The position numbers were made by a program, and so were the translations under genes. This document shows positions 45,112 through 53,067 of a stretch of DNA of 64,000 nucleotides, one piece after another; positions within the stretch are counted from its first letter, which is position 1; each line of letters begins with the position of its first letter. The DNA is from Macondimonas sp045864775. GTDB taxonomy: Bacteria > Pseudomonadota > Gammaproteobacteria > UBA5335. The stretch is from contig BTVR01000001.1 in NCBI GenBank assembly GCA_045864775.1, forward strand, positions 992,001-1,056,000. Reading direction: 5' to 3'. A model generated the notes under the pieces. That model was not told where the DNA came from, did not search any database, and saw only the letters and a list, made by a program, of their open reading frames with translations.

Positions 45112-45944
45112 GGCTGCTCCTTGTGAGCACTCGTCGTATCGAACAGTTCCCGCAGGCGGACCCCGGGGTCCGGCGCACGCATGAAGGCTTCGCCAACCAG
45201 GAAGGCATGTATGCCGCGGGCCCGCATGGCTGCCACGTCCGCCGGCGTGTGGATGCCGCTTTCGGTGACGATGAGCCGCCCGGCCGGGATGGCATTCATC
45301 AGCGTCCAGGTGGTCTCGAGCCGGGTCTCGAAGGTGCGCAGGTTGCGGTTGTTGATGCCGATCAGCACAGAGTCCGGCAGGCGCAGGGCGCGCTCCAGCT
45401 CGGCCGCATCATGCACCTCGACCAGCACCGCCAATCCCAGCGCGCGCGCCAACGCCTCCAGTTCGACCAACTGCTCATCACTCAGCGCCGCGACAATCAG
45501 CAGGACGCAATCGGCGCCCATCTGGCGCGATTCCCAGATCTGGTAGGGATCGACCATGAAATCCTTGCGCAGGACGGGCAAGGCGCAGGCCGCTCGCGCC
45601 GCGAGCAGAAACGCTGTTGCACCCTGGAAAAAATCACGATCGGTCAGCACCGAAAGGCATGCCGCCCCGCCGGCCTCATAGCTGCGGGCGATCGCGGCCG
45701 GATCGAAGTCAGCCCGGAGCAAGCCTTTGCTCGGGGATGCGCGCTTGATCTCGGCGATGACGGCCGGCTCGCCGCGCCCGATGCGCGATTGCAAGGCCGC
45801 CGTGAAATCGCGCGCGGGCGCGCAGTCCTGCACGCGTGCCTGCAGTTCGAGAAGCGACACGCGGGCACTGCGCTCGGCCACCTCTTCCCGCTTACGCGCC
45901 AGAATCCGGGCGAGGATGTCTTCCTGCGCCTCAGGCTGCGTCAT
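45108..45944 (-). CDS. trpC: Indole-3-glycerol phosphate synthase
   Basis: This 278-residue single-domain barrel closes the indole ring in tryptophan synthesis. Landmarks are AEIKRASPSKGLLR with the catalytic lysine, VLRKDFMVDPYQIWESRQMGADCVLLI, the glutamate in LVEVHDAAEL and GINNRNLRTFE. It overlaps trpD and osmC by 4 bases each and is monofunctional (no TrpF fusion). Confidence 0.97.
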   Translation of the reverse strand: MTQPEAQEDILARILARKREEVAERSARVSLLELQARVQDCAPARDFTAALQSRIGRGEPAVIAEIKRASPSKGLLRADFDPAAIARSYEAGGAACLSVLTDRDFFQGATAFLLAARAACALPVLRKDFMVDPYQIWESRQMGADCVLLIVAALSDEQLVELEALARALGLAVLVEVHDAAELERALRLPDSVLIGINNRNLRTFETRLETTWTLMNAIPAGRLIVTESGIHTPADVAAMRARGIHAFLVGEAFMRAPDPGVRLRELFDTTSAHKEQP

Positions 45945-46966
45945 GCCGCGAGCTCCTGCGAGCGCCGCACCAGCGCGTCCAGACGCCGGCCGGCCTCGCC
46001 GGTGTCGATCGCCTCCGCCGCCAAGGCCATGCCCGCCCGCACATCCGCTGCGCGGCCGGCGACATACAAGGCTGCCGCCGCATTGACCAGCACGATGTCC
46101 CGCGCCGCGCCCACCGCCCCGCCCAAGACCTCGCGCATCAGCACCAGGCTGTCGTCGGGTGAGCCGATCTCGAGACTGCGCAGCGACTGGCGCGGCACGC
46201 CGAAATCCTCCGGCGCCAGGATGTGGTTGACGACCTCGCCCGCGCGCAACTCGGCGACCCGTGTCGGCGCCTGAATGCTGATCTCATCGAGTCCGTCCTC
46301 GGCGTGCACCACCATGACATGGCGGCTGCCCAGTGCGCCCAGGACCTGCGCGACGGGCTCCACCCATGCGGCATCGAACACGCCCATCAGCTGATTCGGT
46401 GCCCGCGCCGGATTGGTCAGCGGTCCCAGCAGGTTGAACAGCGTGCGCACGCCCAGTTCCCGGCGCGGAGCCACGGCATGGCGCATGGCGCCGTGATGGG
46501 CCGGCGCAAACAGAAACCCCACGCCCAGCGCATCGATGCAATGCGCCACGGCCTCCGGCGCAAGGTCGAGCCGCATCCCGGCGGCTTCCAGCACATCCGC
46601 GCTGCCGCTGCGGCTCGACACCGAGCGGTTGCCGTGCTTGGCCACCCGCCCGCCGGCGGCTGCCACCACGAAGGCCGCCGTTGTCGAGACGTTGAACAGC
46701 CCCCGGCCATCCCCGCCCGTGCCGCAGGTATCGACCAGATAGGTGTGATCGGCGACCGGCACGGGCGTCGCCAGCTCGCGCATGACCCGCGCCGCGGCGG
46801 CGATTTCGGTCACGGTCTCGCCCTTCATGCGCAGCGCGACGAGGAAACCGCCGATCTGCGCCGGGGTCGCCTGGCCGGACATGATGGCCTGCATCACCGC
46901 GGTCATTTCGGCGTCTTCCAGATCGCCGTGCCCGATCAGTCGCCCGATGGCCTGGGGCAGGTCCAC
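45941..46966 (-). CDS. trpD: Anthranilate phosphoribosyltransferase
   Basis: This 341-residue enzyme attaches phosphoribose to anthranilate. Motifs are VDTCGTGGDGRGLFNVSTTAAFV for PRPP binding, KHGNRSVSSRSGSADVLEAAG and FLFAPAHHGAMRHA. It follows trpG by 12 bases and overlaps trpC. Confidence 0.97.
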   Translation of the reverse strand: MDLPQAIGRLIGHGDLEDAEMTAVMQAIMSGQATPAQIGGFLVALRMKGETVTEIAAAARVMRELATPVPVADHTYLVDTCGTGGDGRGLFNVSTTAAFVVAAAGGRVAKHGNRSVSSRSGSADVLEAAGMRLDLAPEAVAHCIDALGVGFLFAPAHHGAMRHAVAPRRELGVRTLFNLLGPLTNPARAPNQLMGVFDAAWVEPVAQVLGALGSRHVMVVHAEDGLDEISIQAPTRVAELRAGEVVNHILAPEDFGVPRQSLRSLEIGSPDDSLVLMREVLGGAVGAARDIVLVNAAAALYVAGRAADVRAGMALAAEAIDTGEAGRRLDALVRRSQELAA

Positions 46967-46978
46967 AGTCTGCCGCCC

Positions 46979-47578
46979 TCAGGCCGCGCGCGCCGGTGCC
47001 GGCGCTTCGAGGAAATTGCGCAGCAGGGCATGGCCGTGCTCCGTGAGGATGGATTCGGGATGGAACTGCACGCCCTCGACCGCGAGCGTGCGGTGTTTGA
47101 GCCCCATGATTTCCTCGCGCGAGCCGTCGGACTCGAGCGTCCAGGCAGTCACCTCAAGGCAGGCCGGCAGACTGTCCGGATCGACCACCAGCGAATGGTA
47201 GCGGGTCGCCGTGAAGGGGCTGGGCAGGCCGCGGAACACGCCCTGCCCGGTGTGGTAAACCTCGGAAGTCTTGCCATGCATCAGGCGCTTGGCATGCACG
47301 ACGCGAGCGCCGAAGGCCTGGCCGATGCTCTGATGCCCCAGGCAGACGCCCAGGATGGGGATCTCGCCGGCGAAGCGGTGGATGAGCGGCATCGAGACGC
47401 CCGCCTCGTTGGGCGTGCATGGCCCGGGGGAAATCACGACGTGGCTCGGCGCCAGCGCGGCGATCTGCTCCAGCGTGATCTGGTCGTTGCGGTGCACCGC
47501 CACCTCGCAGCCCAGTTCGCCCAGATACTGGACCAGGTTGTAGGTGAAGGAATCGTAGTTGTCGATCATGAGTAACAT
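46979..47578 (-). CDS. trpG: Anthranilate synthase / aminodeoxychorismate synthase glutaminase subunit
   Basis: This 199-residue class I amidotransferase begins MLLMIDNYDSFTYNLVQYLGELG. It has the nucleophile cysteine in PILGVCLGHQSIGQAFG and the His/Glu pair in VEGVQFHPESIL. It provides ammonia for anthranilate (with TrpE) and may also serve PabB. TrpE is not adjacent; the sequence upstream becomes AT-rich and then enters the mobile segment. Confidence 0.95.
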   Translation of the reverse strand: MLLMIDNYDSFTYNLVQYLGELGCEVAVHRNDQITLEQIAALAPSHVVISPGPCTPNEAGVSMPLIHRFAGEIPILGVCLGHQSIGQAFGARVVHAKRLMHGKTSEVYHTGQGVFRGLPSPFTATRYHSLVVDPDSLPACLEVTAWTLESDGSREEIMGLKHRTLAVEGVQFHPESILTEHGHALLRNFLEAPAPARAA

Positions 47579-48193
47579 ATCAATTACAACCTACTGATTA
47601 ATAAGTTATATGCTCGTTCTTGCGGCATGTATTACTCACATCGTTATACACATTGGCACCAGATTCCAGCGGAACAAGCGAAAATACCGCCCCCCAGCGG
47701 TAGTCCACACAGGAAGCAACACCACGTCCTGTTGGTGCAATGCGCATGTACGGGGTCACTGACAAGACAGCGGGGAGTCAGGGCGCCAGCGCCAAGTTGG
47801 GAGACGCACGAAGCCAAATGCCACCAAGACGTGGCCACCCGAACCTTTTACGCAGAGGAGACCTAGGGGCATCGGGCAATCTCCTCTGATCTTGGAGCCG
47901 CCTGCCGGAGAGCCATCTTCCTGACCTTGCCCACCGATACGGCGGCAAAGGTGCAGATCAAGGCCACAACGACGTGCCGCTTCCTATTGGAAGCGCCACC
48001 ATTGAACAACATTGATCGAAGCAGTACGGGCCATGGCAGACCTGGGTCAGTTAACCGGAAAGTGCATGCGGAAAAAAATTTCCCACCGCAGCTTCACATT
48101 ATTATTGAATTTTACCATGGACCGCTAGCCGTCTACCGTTGTAGCACGTCCTGTGCTTGCCTCGCCGGCGCCTGCGACCTTCACGAAACGGGC
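47579..48193. other. Gene-free boundary between trpG and the mobile segment
   Basis: No coding signal is convincing in these 615 bases; open frames here are short or overlap the LysR gene antisense. The first 60 bases are AT-rich (TTAATAAGTTATAT around 47600-47613) and likely hold the trpGDC promoter on the minus strand. A second AT-rich patch lies at about 48075-48118. Confidence 0.45.
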
Positions 48194-49135
48194 TCAATCC
48201 ACCGACCGTGCACTCATTGCCATCACCCGCTCCATGAACCGCTTCATGGGCTCCGAGGGTTCGCCTTGGCGGCGCAGCAGGTAGGTAGAGAGCATCGGTG
48301 GGGTGCCGGCCAGGGGGCGAATGGAGATGTCCGGGCGCTGTAGCGTCTGCACCTGCGAGGCGATGGCGAAGCCGATGCCGTAGCCGGCACCGACCAGGGT
48401 CAACATCACGCCCAGGCTGGTCACTTCATCGACCAGCTTGAGCGGCGTGCCTGCGTCCTCCAGCAGCGCTTGAATCTGATGGCGGCAGCCCGATCCCGAT
48501 TCGGGATGGCACAGAACCAGCGGGAACTTCAAGGCTTCGCCCAGCGGCACCTGCACGTGTGCCAGCAAGGGATGGCGTGTGGGCACGATCACCGACAGCG
48601 GATCGGTCCATACCGGCTCGGCAACGAGGCCATCATGCACCGCGTTTGACAACGCAAAGCCGATGTCCAGCAGATCGTTGTGCAGCATCTTGAGCTGCTG
48701 TGCGAACGGCAACTCGAAGACGCGAATCTCCAGCTCGGGCTCATCCTCGCGGCTGCGTGCCAGCAAGGTGGCGATGCGGGGCTGCGCCAGGCTGTCGCAG
48801 AAGGCGATGCGCAGATGGCCCTGGTAGCCCTGTGCCGCCGCCTTGGCGCTCTTGACCGCTTGCTCCACGGCGGCCAGAACGCGCCGGCTTTCGCCGAGGA
48901 ACACTTGACCGGCCCAGGTCAGCCGCGTCCGGCGGGTGCTGCGGTCGAACAACTGCACGCCAAGCTGGTTTTCCAGATCGCGCATCGCACGCGACAGAGG
49001 CGATTGCGCGATGCCCAAGCGCTCGGCTGCACGGGTCAGATGCAGTTCTTCCGCAACTGCGACGAAGTAATGTAGCAATCTGAAATCCAAGGCCGCCTCC
49101 TGTCTGTCTTCTTCTGATTCTTCTGCTTCGGCCAT
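48194..49135 (-). CDS. LysR-type transcriptional regulator
   Basis: The start is taken at ATG 49135 (MAEAEESEEDRQE); a TTG at the following LDFRLL is possible. The 313-residue protein has the LysR helix-turn-helix (FVAVAEELHLTRAAERLGIAQSPLSRAMRDLENQLG) and a periplasmic-binding-like effector domain ending near residue 305. It is clearly related to the divergent LysR gene at 49501, sharing the HPLLAH, VLCHP and AGYGxGF stretches. In ICEclc a LysR protein (TciR) sits above the transfer cascade; correspondence here is by position only. Confidence 0.88.
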   Translation of the reverse strand: MAEAEESEEDRQEAALDFRLLHYFVAVAEELHLTRAAERLGIAQSPLSRAMRDLENQLGVQLFDRSTRRTRLTWAGQVFLGESRRVLAAVEQAVKSAKAAAQGYQGHLRIAFCDSLAQPRIATLLARSREDEPELEIRVFELPFAQQLKMLHNDLLDIGFALSNAVHDGLVAEPVWTDPLSVIVPTRHPLLAHVQVPLGEALKFPLVLCHPESGSGCRHQIQALLEDAGTPLKLVDEVTSLGVMLTLVGAGYGIGFAIASQVQTLQRPDISIRPLAGTPPMLSTYLLRRQGEPSEPMKRFMERVMAMSARSVD

Positions 49136-49500
49136 GCCAGGGCAGGCAGCCAAGCAATATGACACAGGCCTTCCCTGCGAACCGGGGCCACGAAGACTAT
49201 GCCGCATCATCCGTAACGCTGGGTTCGCGATCGGTGCAGCCGACGACGACACGTCGGCGTCAGGGCGAGCGTGTCAAGGCCTTCACTCCATTCAGACATC
49301 AACAATAATGACAATTTCGCAATTTTCCGATATGGCAACACCTTGGAATAACCCGGCCTTGCCTGGACACTCGCCGCCTAGCGGCGACTGAAGGCCGGAT
49401 GGCGGCAACTGGAAAGCCTCTGTGACCGCATCGCCACCGGGAAGCACTCATGCGGTTCCCTACGGCCGGAGGAATGGACTCCACTTTCTGGAGGAAGTAC
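49136..49500. other. Divergent promoter region between two LysR genes
   Basis: These 365 bases separate the two divergent regulators. An AT-rich patch (about 49295-49345) is the likely location of promoters and LysR boxes. A strong GGAGGAAG precedes the ATG at 49501. No gene is evident. Confidence 0.4.
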
Positions 49501-50412
49501 ATGAACTTACGCCATCTTCGCTGTTTCATCGCCGTGGCCGAGGAGTTGCACTTTGGCCGGGCGGCGCGGCGGCTGCATGTGGAGCAGTCGCCCCTTTCGC
49601 GCACGATCCGCCAACTGGAGGCTGACCTGGGCGTGACGCTGTTGGAGCGCACGCCGCGCGGGGTGCGCCTGACCTCGGCCGGCCAGGTGTTCCTGGAGGA
49701 AGCCCGGCGCGTGTTGCTCACCCTTGAGCAAGCCCGGACCAAGGCGCGGGCGGTGGCGGCGGGACACCGGGGCACCCTGCGCATCGCCTTGGCCGGCTGC
49801 GTCGGGCGGGCCCGGTTGTCGGCGCTGCTCGCGCTGTGCCGGGAGGAGGCGCCGGAAGTGGGCATCCGGCTGTTCGAGGCGCCGCTGTCGCAGGTGGTGG
49901 GCGGGCTGGGCAACGCCCTGTACGACGCGGCCTTTGCGATGGCCGGCCAGATGGAGGCCGGGCTGGTCGCCACGCCAGTGTGGCAAGACCCGATGGTGGT
50001 GGCCATACCCGCGCGGCACCCCTTGCTGGCGCACAAGCGCGTGCCGCTGGAAGAGGTGATGAGCTACCCGCTGGTGCTGTGCCACCCGCAGGTGTGTGCG
50101 GAGTGCAGCCGGCAATGCGAGCGCCTGCTGCGCCGGGTGGAGACATCGCCGGTCGTGGCCGAGTACGTGATGACCAACACGCTGATGCTGGCCCTGGTGG
50201 CGGCCGGCTATGGCCTGGGATTTTCCAGCGCGGCGCACGTGGCGGCATGCCGGCAGGCGGACGTGATCGTCCGGCCGCTGGATGAAGACTCGGCAGCGCT
50301 GACGACCTACCTGCTACATCCCGATGCCGCTATGGCAGAGCCGCTGCGCCACTTCATCGACCGTGCGCAGCGTGTCGGCCATATGCCGTTGGAAACGCAA
50401 CGGCTCGCATGA
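49501..50412 (+). CDS. LysR-type transcriptional regulator, relative of the divergent gene
   Basis: The start ATG 49501 follows GGAGGAAG. The 303-residue protein starts MNLRHLRCFIAVAEELHFGRAARRLHVEQSPLSRTIRQLEADLG. Its effector domain carries three closely spaced cysteines (LVLCHPQVCAECSRQCERLL), unlike its sister, which might permit redox or metal sensing. Paired divergent LysR paralogues at an ICE end may cross-regulate. Confidence 0.88.
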   Translation: MNLRHLRCFIAVAEELHFGRAARRLHVEQSPLSRTIRQLEADLGVTLLERTPRGVRLTSAGQVFLEEARRVLLTLEQARTKARAVAAGHRGTLRIALAGCVGRARLSALLALCREEAPEVGIRLFEAPLSQVVGGLGNALYDAAFAMAGQMEAGLVATPVWQDPMVVAIPARHPLLAHKRVPLEEVMSYPLVLCHPQVCAECSRQCERLLRRVETSPVVAEYVMTNTLMLALVAAGYGLGFSSAAHVAACRQADVIVRPLDEDSAALTTYLLHPDAAMAEPLRHFIDRAQRVGHMPLETQRLA

Positions 50413-50841
50413 GGCTGCTTCAGGCGGGTTGGCCGATTCCATTTTGGTCAAAGCGCCAGACCTGTTTTGGCACACCGGAATTCCATTGACGCGATGCACT
50501 CAGGCGTTGCTCGCGCTTGCGGTTGGCATCCTGCGATGAAACTCGCATGCCCATCGTGGCGCGTCACAGCGAAGACGCGCGGCGCAACATTGCTTGCCGT
50601 ATGCGCATCGGCTCTGGCGTGTTGAGGTGATCGCGCTTTACTGGGCCTTTTCCCCTGCAAGACTTTGGCCTGGTTATCCGGGTCAAGCATGGCGCGACAA
50701 ACCGGCGGCATCGCCGATGCCAAGGTCTTCTCCGCTTCGCCACTTGCTCGTTTCGCCCGGAGAGTCCACAGCCACACACGCCGCCTGTACGGCGGGTGCG
50801 CGTGCTTGGACTCGGTGCGATGACGAATGGAGGCGCGAGAT
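50413..50841. other. Intergenic region before the BisR-like gene
   Basis: I find no convincing gene in these 429 bases; open frames present are low-quality. A small inverted repeat (CCGCC near 50790 with GGCGG) lies about 45 bases before the next start. The region may hold regulatory DNA or a decayed gene. Confidence 0.35.
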
Positions 50842-51603
50842 ATGCCGAAGTCGAGCAGCCTGGCCGATGGCGCCAAGACCTACTACCGCCCGATCGAGGC
50901 GGCAATCCGCTGGAGTGGATTGCTGCGCTTCGAGCAGCGCATCCTGGCGATCTTGGGACAGCGGCCTCTGCCGGAGGCAACGGAGTTTGCGCGCTGGCCG
51001 ATGCTGCGGTTGAACGCCGAAAGAATCTTCGATGCGCTGGTTCACGGCGAGATGCCGTATGGCAAGGATGGCTTGGTGCGGGACACGCAGGGCCTGGCGA
51101 TGGACGACCCGTCGCTGACGGTGCGCCACGTCGATCTGAAAGCCTGGATGGCGCACCACTACCCCGGCGAGAGACCGGCGTTTCTGTTCGATGAGATCGA
51201 GCGTGCGCTTCATCCGGCGATCAGCCTGGACACCGTGGGCGCATTGCTGGCCGAGCGGGAAGCGATCAAGGCGCGGCTGGCGGAACACCTGGGCGTGCAC
51301 CAGACGCTGCGCGCCGAGCACGAGGCGCTGCTGAAAACGCACGCCGCCTGCGCGGCCGACACGGAGCGTGCGAAAACGCTGGGGCCGCGCAGCGAATCGA
51401 CCTACCTGAACATCGTTGGCGGGTTACTGACGCTGCTGCTGGGCAAGTCGCCCAGCGGCGTGCCGTATTCCAGCTTCCTGACGCAGGAGGCCATCATCAG
51501 CGCGATGGTGGCGCACCACGGCAACGCGATGGGCATCACCGAGCGCACCCTGCAGGCCAAGTTCGCACTGGCTCGGCGCAATCTGCAGAGCACGACTTCC
51601 TGA
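50842..51603 (+). CDS. ICE-associated protein, possible BisR-like transfer regulator
   Basis: The start ATG 50842 follows GGAGGCGCGAG. The 253-residue protein begins MPKSSSLADGAKTYYRPIEAAIRWSGLLRFEQRIL and has no domain I recognise. It is mostly helical, with a central AEREAIKARLAEHLGVHQTLRAEHEALL heptad-like stretch and a C-terminal part that might bind DNA (AMGITERTLQAKFALARRNL, resembling a helix-turn-helix). Its length and location directly before alpA-parA match BisR, the ICEclc protein that activates the alpA promoter. That match is from recalled gene order, not alignment, so the functional name is tentative. Confidence 0.65.
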   Translation: MPKSSSLADGAKTYYRPIEAAIRWSGLLRFEQRILAILGQRPLPEATEFARWPMLRLNAERIFDALVHGEMPYGKDGLVRDTQGLAMDDPSLTVRHVDLKAWMAHHYPGERPAFLFDEIERALHPAISLDTVGALLAEREAIKARLAEHLGVHQTLRAEHEALLKTHAACAADTERAKTLGPRSESTYLNIVGGLLTLLLGKSPSGVPYSSFLTQEAIISAMVAHHGNAMGITERTLQAKFALARRNLQSTTS

Positions 51604-51620
51604 GCGAACCAGGCCGTATC

Positions 51621-51647
51621 TGCGGTCGTGGAAACCGCATTTGCGGT
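51621..51647. promoter_or_regulatory. Three TGCGGT half-sites before alpA
   Basis: TGCGGT (51621-51626) and ACCGCA (51634-51639) form an inverted repeat with a 7-base gap; a further TGCGGT follows at 51642-51647. They lie 70-100 bases before the alpA start in a 115-base gap, the right place for an activator or repressor site. Confidence 0.45.
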
Positions 51648-51718
51648 GTCTTTCTTCAACGCGACGTTCTTAATTCAAGTCATGCCAATCAGCGCCACTG
51701 AGCGTTAAGGAGACCCTC

Positions 51719-51940
51719 ATGTCTTCGCAGACCACCACCGCCACGGCGGCACCGACCGAGCACCGCATCCTGCGCCGCGCCGAGGTCGAAGCCAAGACCG
51801 GCTTCAAGCGCGCGCACATCTACAGCCTGATGAAGGAAGGCAAGTTCCCCAGGGCGCTGCGCCTGGGCGTGCGCGCGGTGGGCTGGGACTCGGTGGAGAT
51901 CGAACAGTGGATCGCCGATCGCCTCAAGGAACGCGCCTGA
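51719..51940 (+). CDS. alpA: AlpA-family DNA-binding regulator
   Basis: This 73-residue protein starts at ATG 51719 after AAGGAGACCC. It has the AlpA/MerR-like winged helix: ILRRAEVEAKTGFKRAHIYSLMKEGKFPRALRLGVRAVGWDSVEIEQWIADR. AlpA proteins control excision or transfer genes of prophages and ICEs. It is the first gene of the parA-parB unit. Confidence 0.9.
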   Translation: MSSQTTTATAAPTEHRILRRAEVEAKTGFKRAHIYSLMKEGKFPRALRLGVRAVGWDSVEIEQWIADRLKERA

Positions 51941-51980
51941 CGCTTCTTCTCGGTTCATGCCATTCGACCAGGAGAAGCCC

Positions 51981-52838
51981 ATGCAGGTGGTGTCCATCAT
52001 TTCGACCAAGGGCGGCGTGGGCAAGACCACGACGGCGGCCAACCTGGGCGGCTTCATCGCCGATGCTGGGCTGCGCGTGCTGCTGCTGGACCTGGACGTG
52101 CAGCCCACGCTGTCGAGCTACTTCAGGCTGGACGCGCGCGCGCCCGGTGGCATCTACGAGTTGCTGGCCTTCAACGAGCGGCGCATCGAGCAATTGGTGT
52201 CGCGCACCGCGATCGCGGGCCTGGACCTGGTGCTCTCCAACGACGAGCGCGGCGAACTGAACACGCTGCTCCTGCACGCAGCGGATGGGCGCCTGCGACT
52301 GCGCCATTTGCTTCCCGTTTTTCGCACGCACTATGACTTGCTGCTGATCGACACCCAGGGCGCGCGCAGCGTGCTGCTGGAAATGGCGGTGCTGGCATCC
52401 GACCTGGCGCTGTCGCCAGTGACACCGGAAATCCTCGCGGCGCGCGAGCTGCGGCGCGGCACGCTGCAACTGATCGAGGACATCGCGCCGTATCGGCACC
52501 TCGGCATTGAGACGCCGCCGCTGCGACTGCTCATCAACCGCGTGCATCCGGTGTCGTCGAATGCGCGGCTAGTCCAACAGGCGCTGCGACAGGTATTCCA
52601 GGAACAGGCGGACGTGCAGGTGCTGGACACCGACGTGCCGGCCATCGAAGCCTATCCGCGCGCTGCGACACGAGGATTGCCGGTGCATCGGCTGGAGTAC
52701 CGGCGGCCCGCGGGACGCACGGCGCCCGCGGCGCTGGACACCATGCGCACGCTGGCCGGCGAGCTGTTCCCCGCTTGGCGGGAGCGCTTCGCGCGTGTCA
52801 CCGGCCGGGTCGAAGCGGGAGGGGCCAGCCATGGCTAG
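51981..52838 (+). CDS. parA: ParA-family partition ATPase
   Basis: The start ATG 51981 follows AGGAGAAGCCC. The 285-residue ATPase has the deviant Walker A K-G-G-V-G-K-T-T near residues 10-17, LLLDLDVQPT (Walker A') and LLLIDTQGARS (Walker B). It would dimerise with ATP on DNA and move the element with ParB. It overlaps the next small gene by 8 bases. Confidence 0.92.
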   Translation: MQVVSIISTKGGVGKTTTAANLGGFIADAGLRVLLLDLDVQPTLSSYFRLDARAPGGIYELLAFNERRIEQLVSRTAIAGLDLVLSNDERGELNTLLLHAADGRLRLRHLLPVFRTHYDLLLIDTQGARSVLLEMAVLASDLALSPVTPEILAARELRRGTLQLIEDIAPYRHLGIETPPLRLLINRVHPVSSNARLVQQALRQVFQEQADVQVLDTDVPAIEAYPRAATRGLPVHRLEYRRPAGRTAPAALDTMRTLAGELFPAWRERFARVTGRVEAGGASHG

Positions 52839-53067
52839 TGCACATGAACTGGCGCGCGGCCGTGAACGGCTGCGCGCGCTGATCGAGTTTGTACTGGACG
52901 AAGGCTGGCATGTGGCGCGCACCTCCGGCGGGCACCTGAAGTTCACGAAACCAGGCTGCGCGTCGATCTATACCAGTTCGACGGCGAGCGACCACCGCGC
53001 CGACCGCAATGCCCGTGCGCAGCTTCGCCGCGCCGACCGGCAGGCGCAGGAGAGCGGCCATGGCTGA
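52831..53067 (+). CDS. Small HicA-like protein between parA and parB
   Basis: This 78-residue gene starts at ATG 52831 inside the end of parA and overlaps parB by 8 bases. The core LIEFVLDEGWHVARTSGGHLKFTKPG has the HicA pattern: helix, GW, R, then GGH-x-KF with H35 where HicA toxins have the catalytic histidine of the GSH motif. HicA proteins are double-stranded-RNA-binding-fold mRNA interferases. No HicB antitoxin follows. In ICEclc the equivalent is called shi, a short gene of unknown function. The toxin-like fold is my inference. Confidence 0.7.
   Translation: MASAHELARGRERLRALIEFVLDEGWHVARTSGGHLKFTKPGCASIYTSSTASDHRADRNARAQLRRADRQAQESGHG

Noticed and set aside
47927..48343. A 138-residue plus-strand open frame across the trpG/LysR gap.
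   Set aside because: It overlaps the LysR gene antisense, has no plausible ribosome-binding site and shows non-protein composition.
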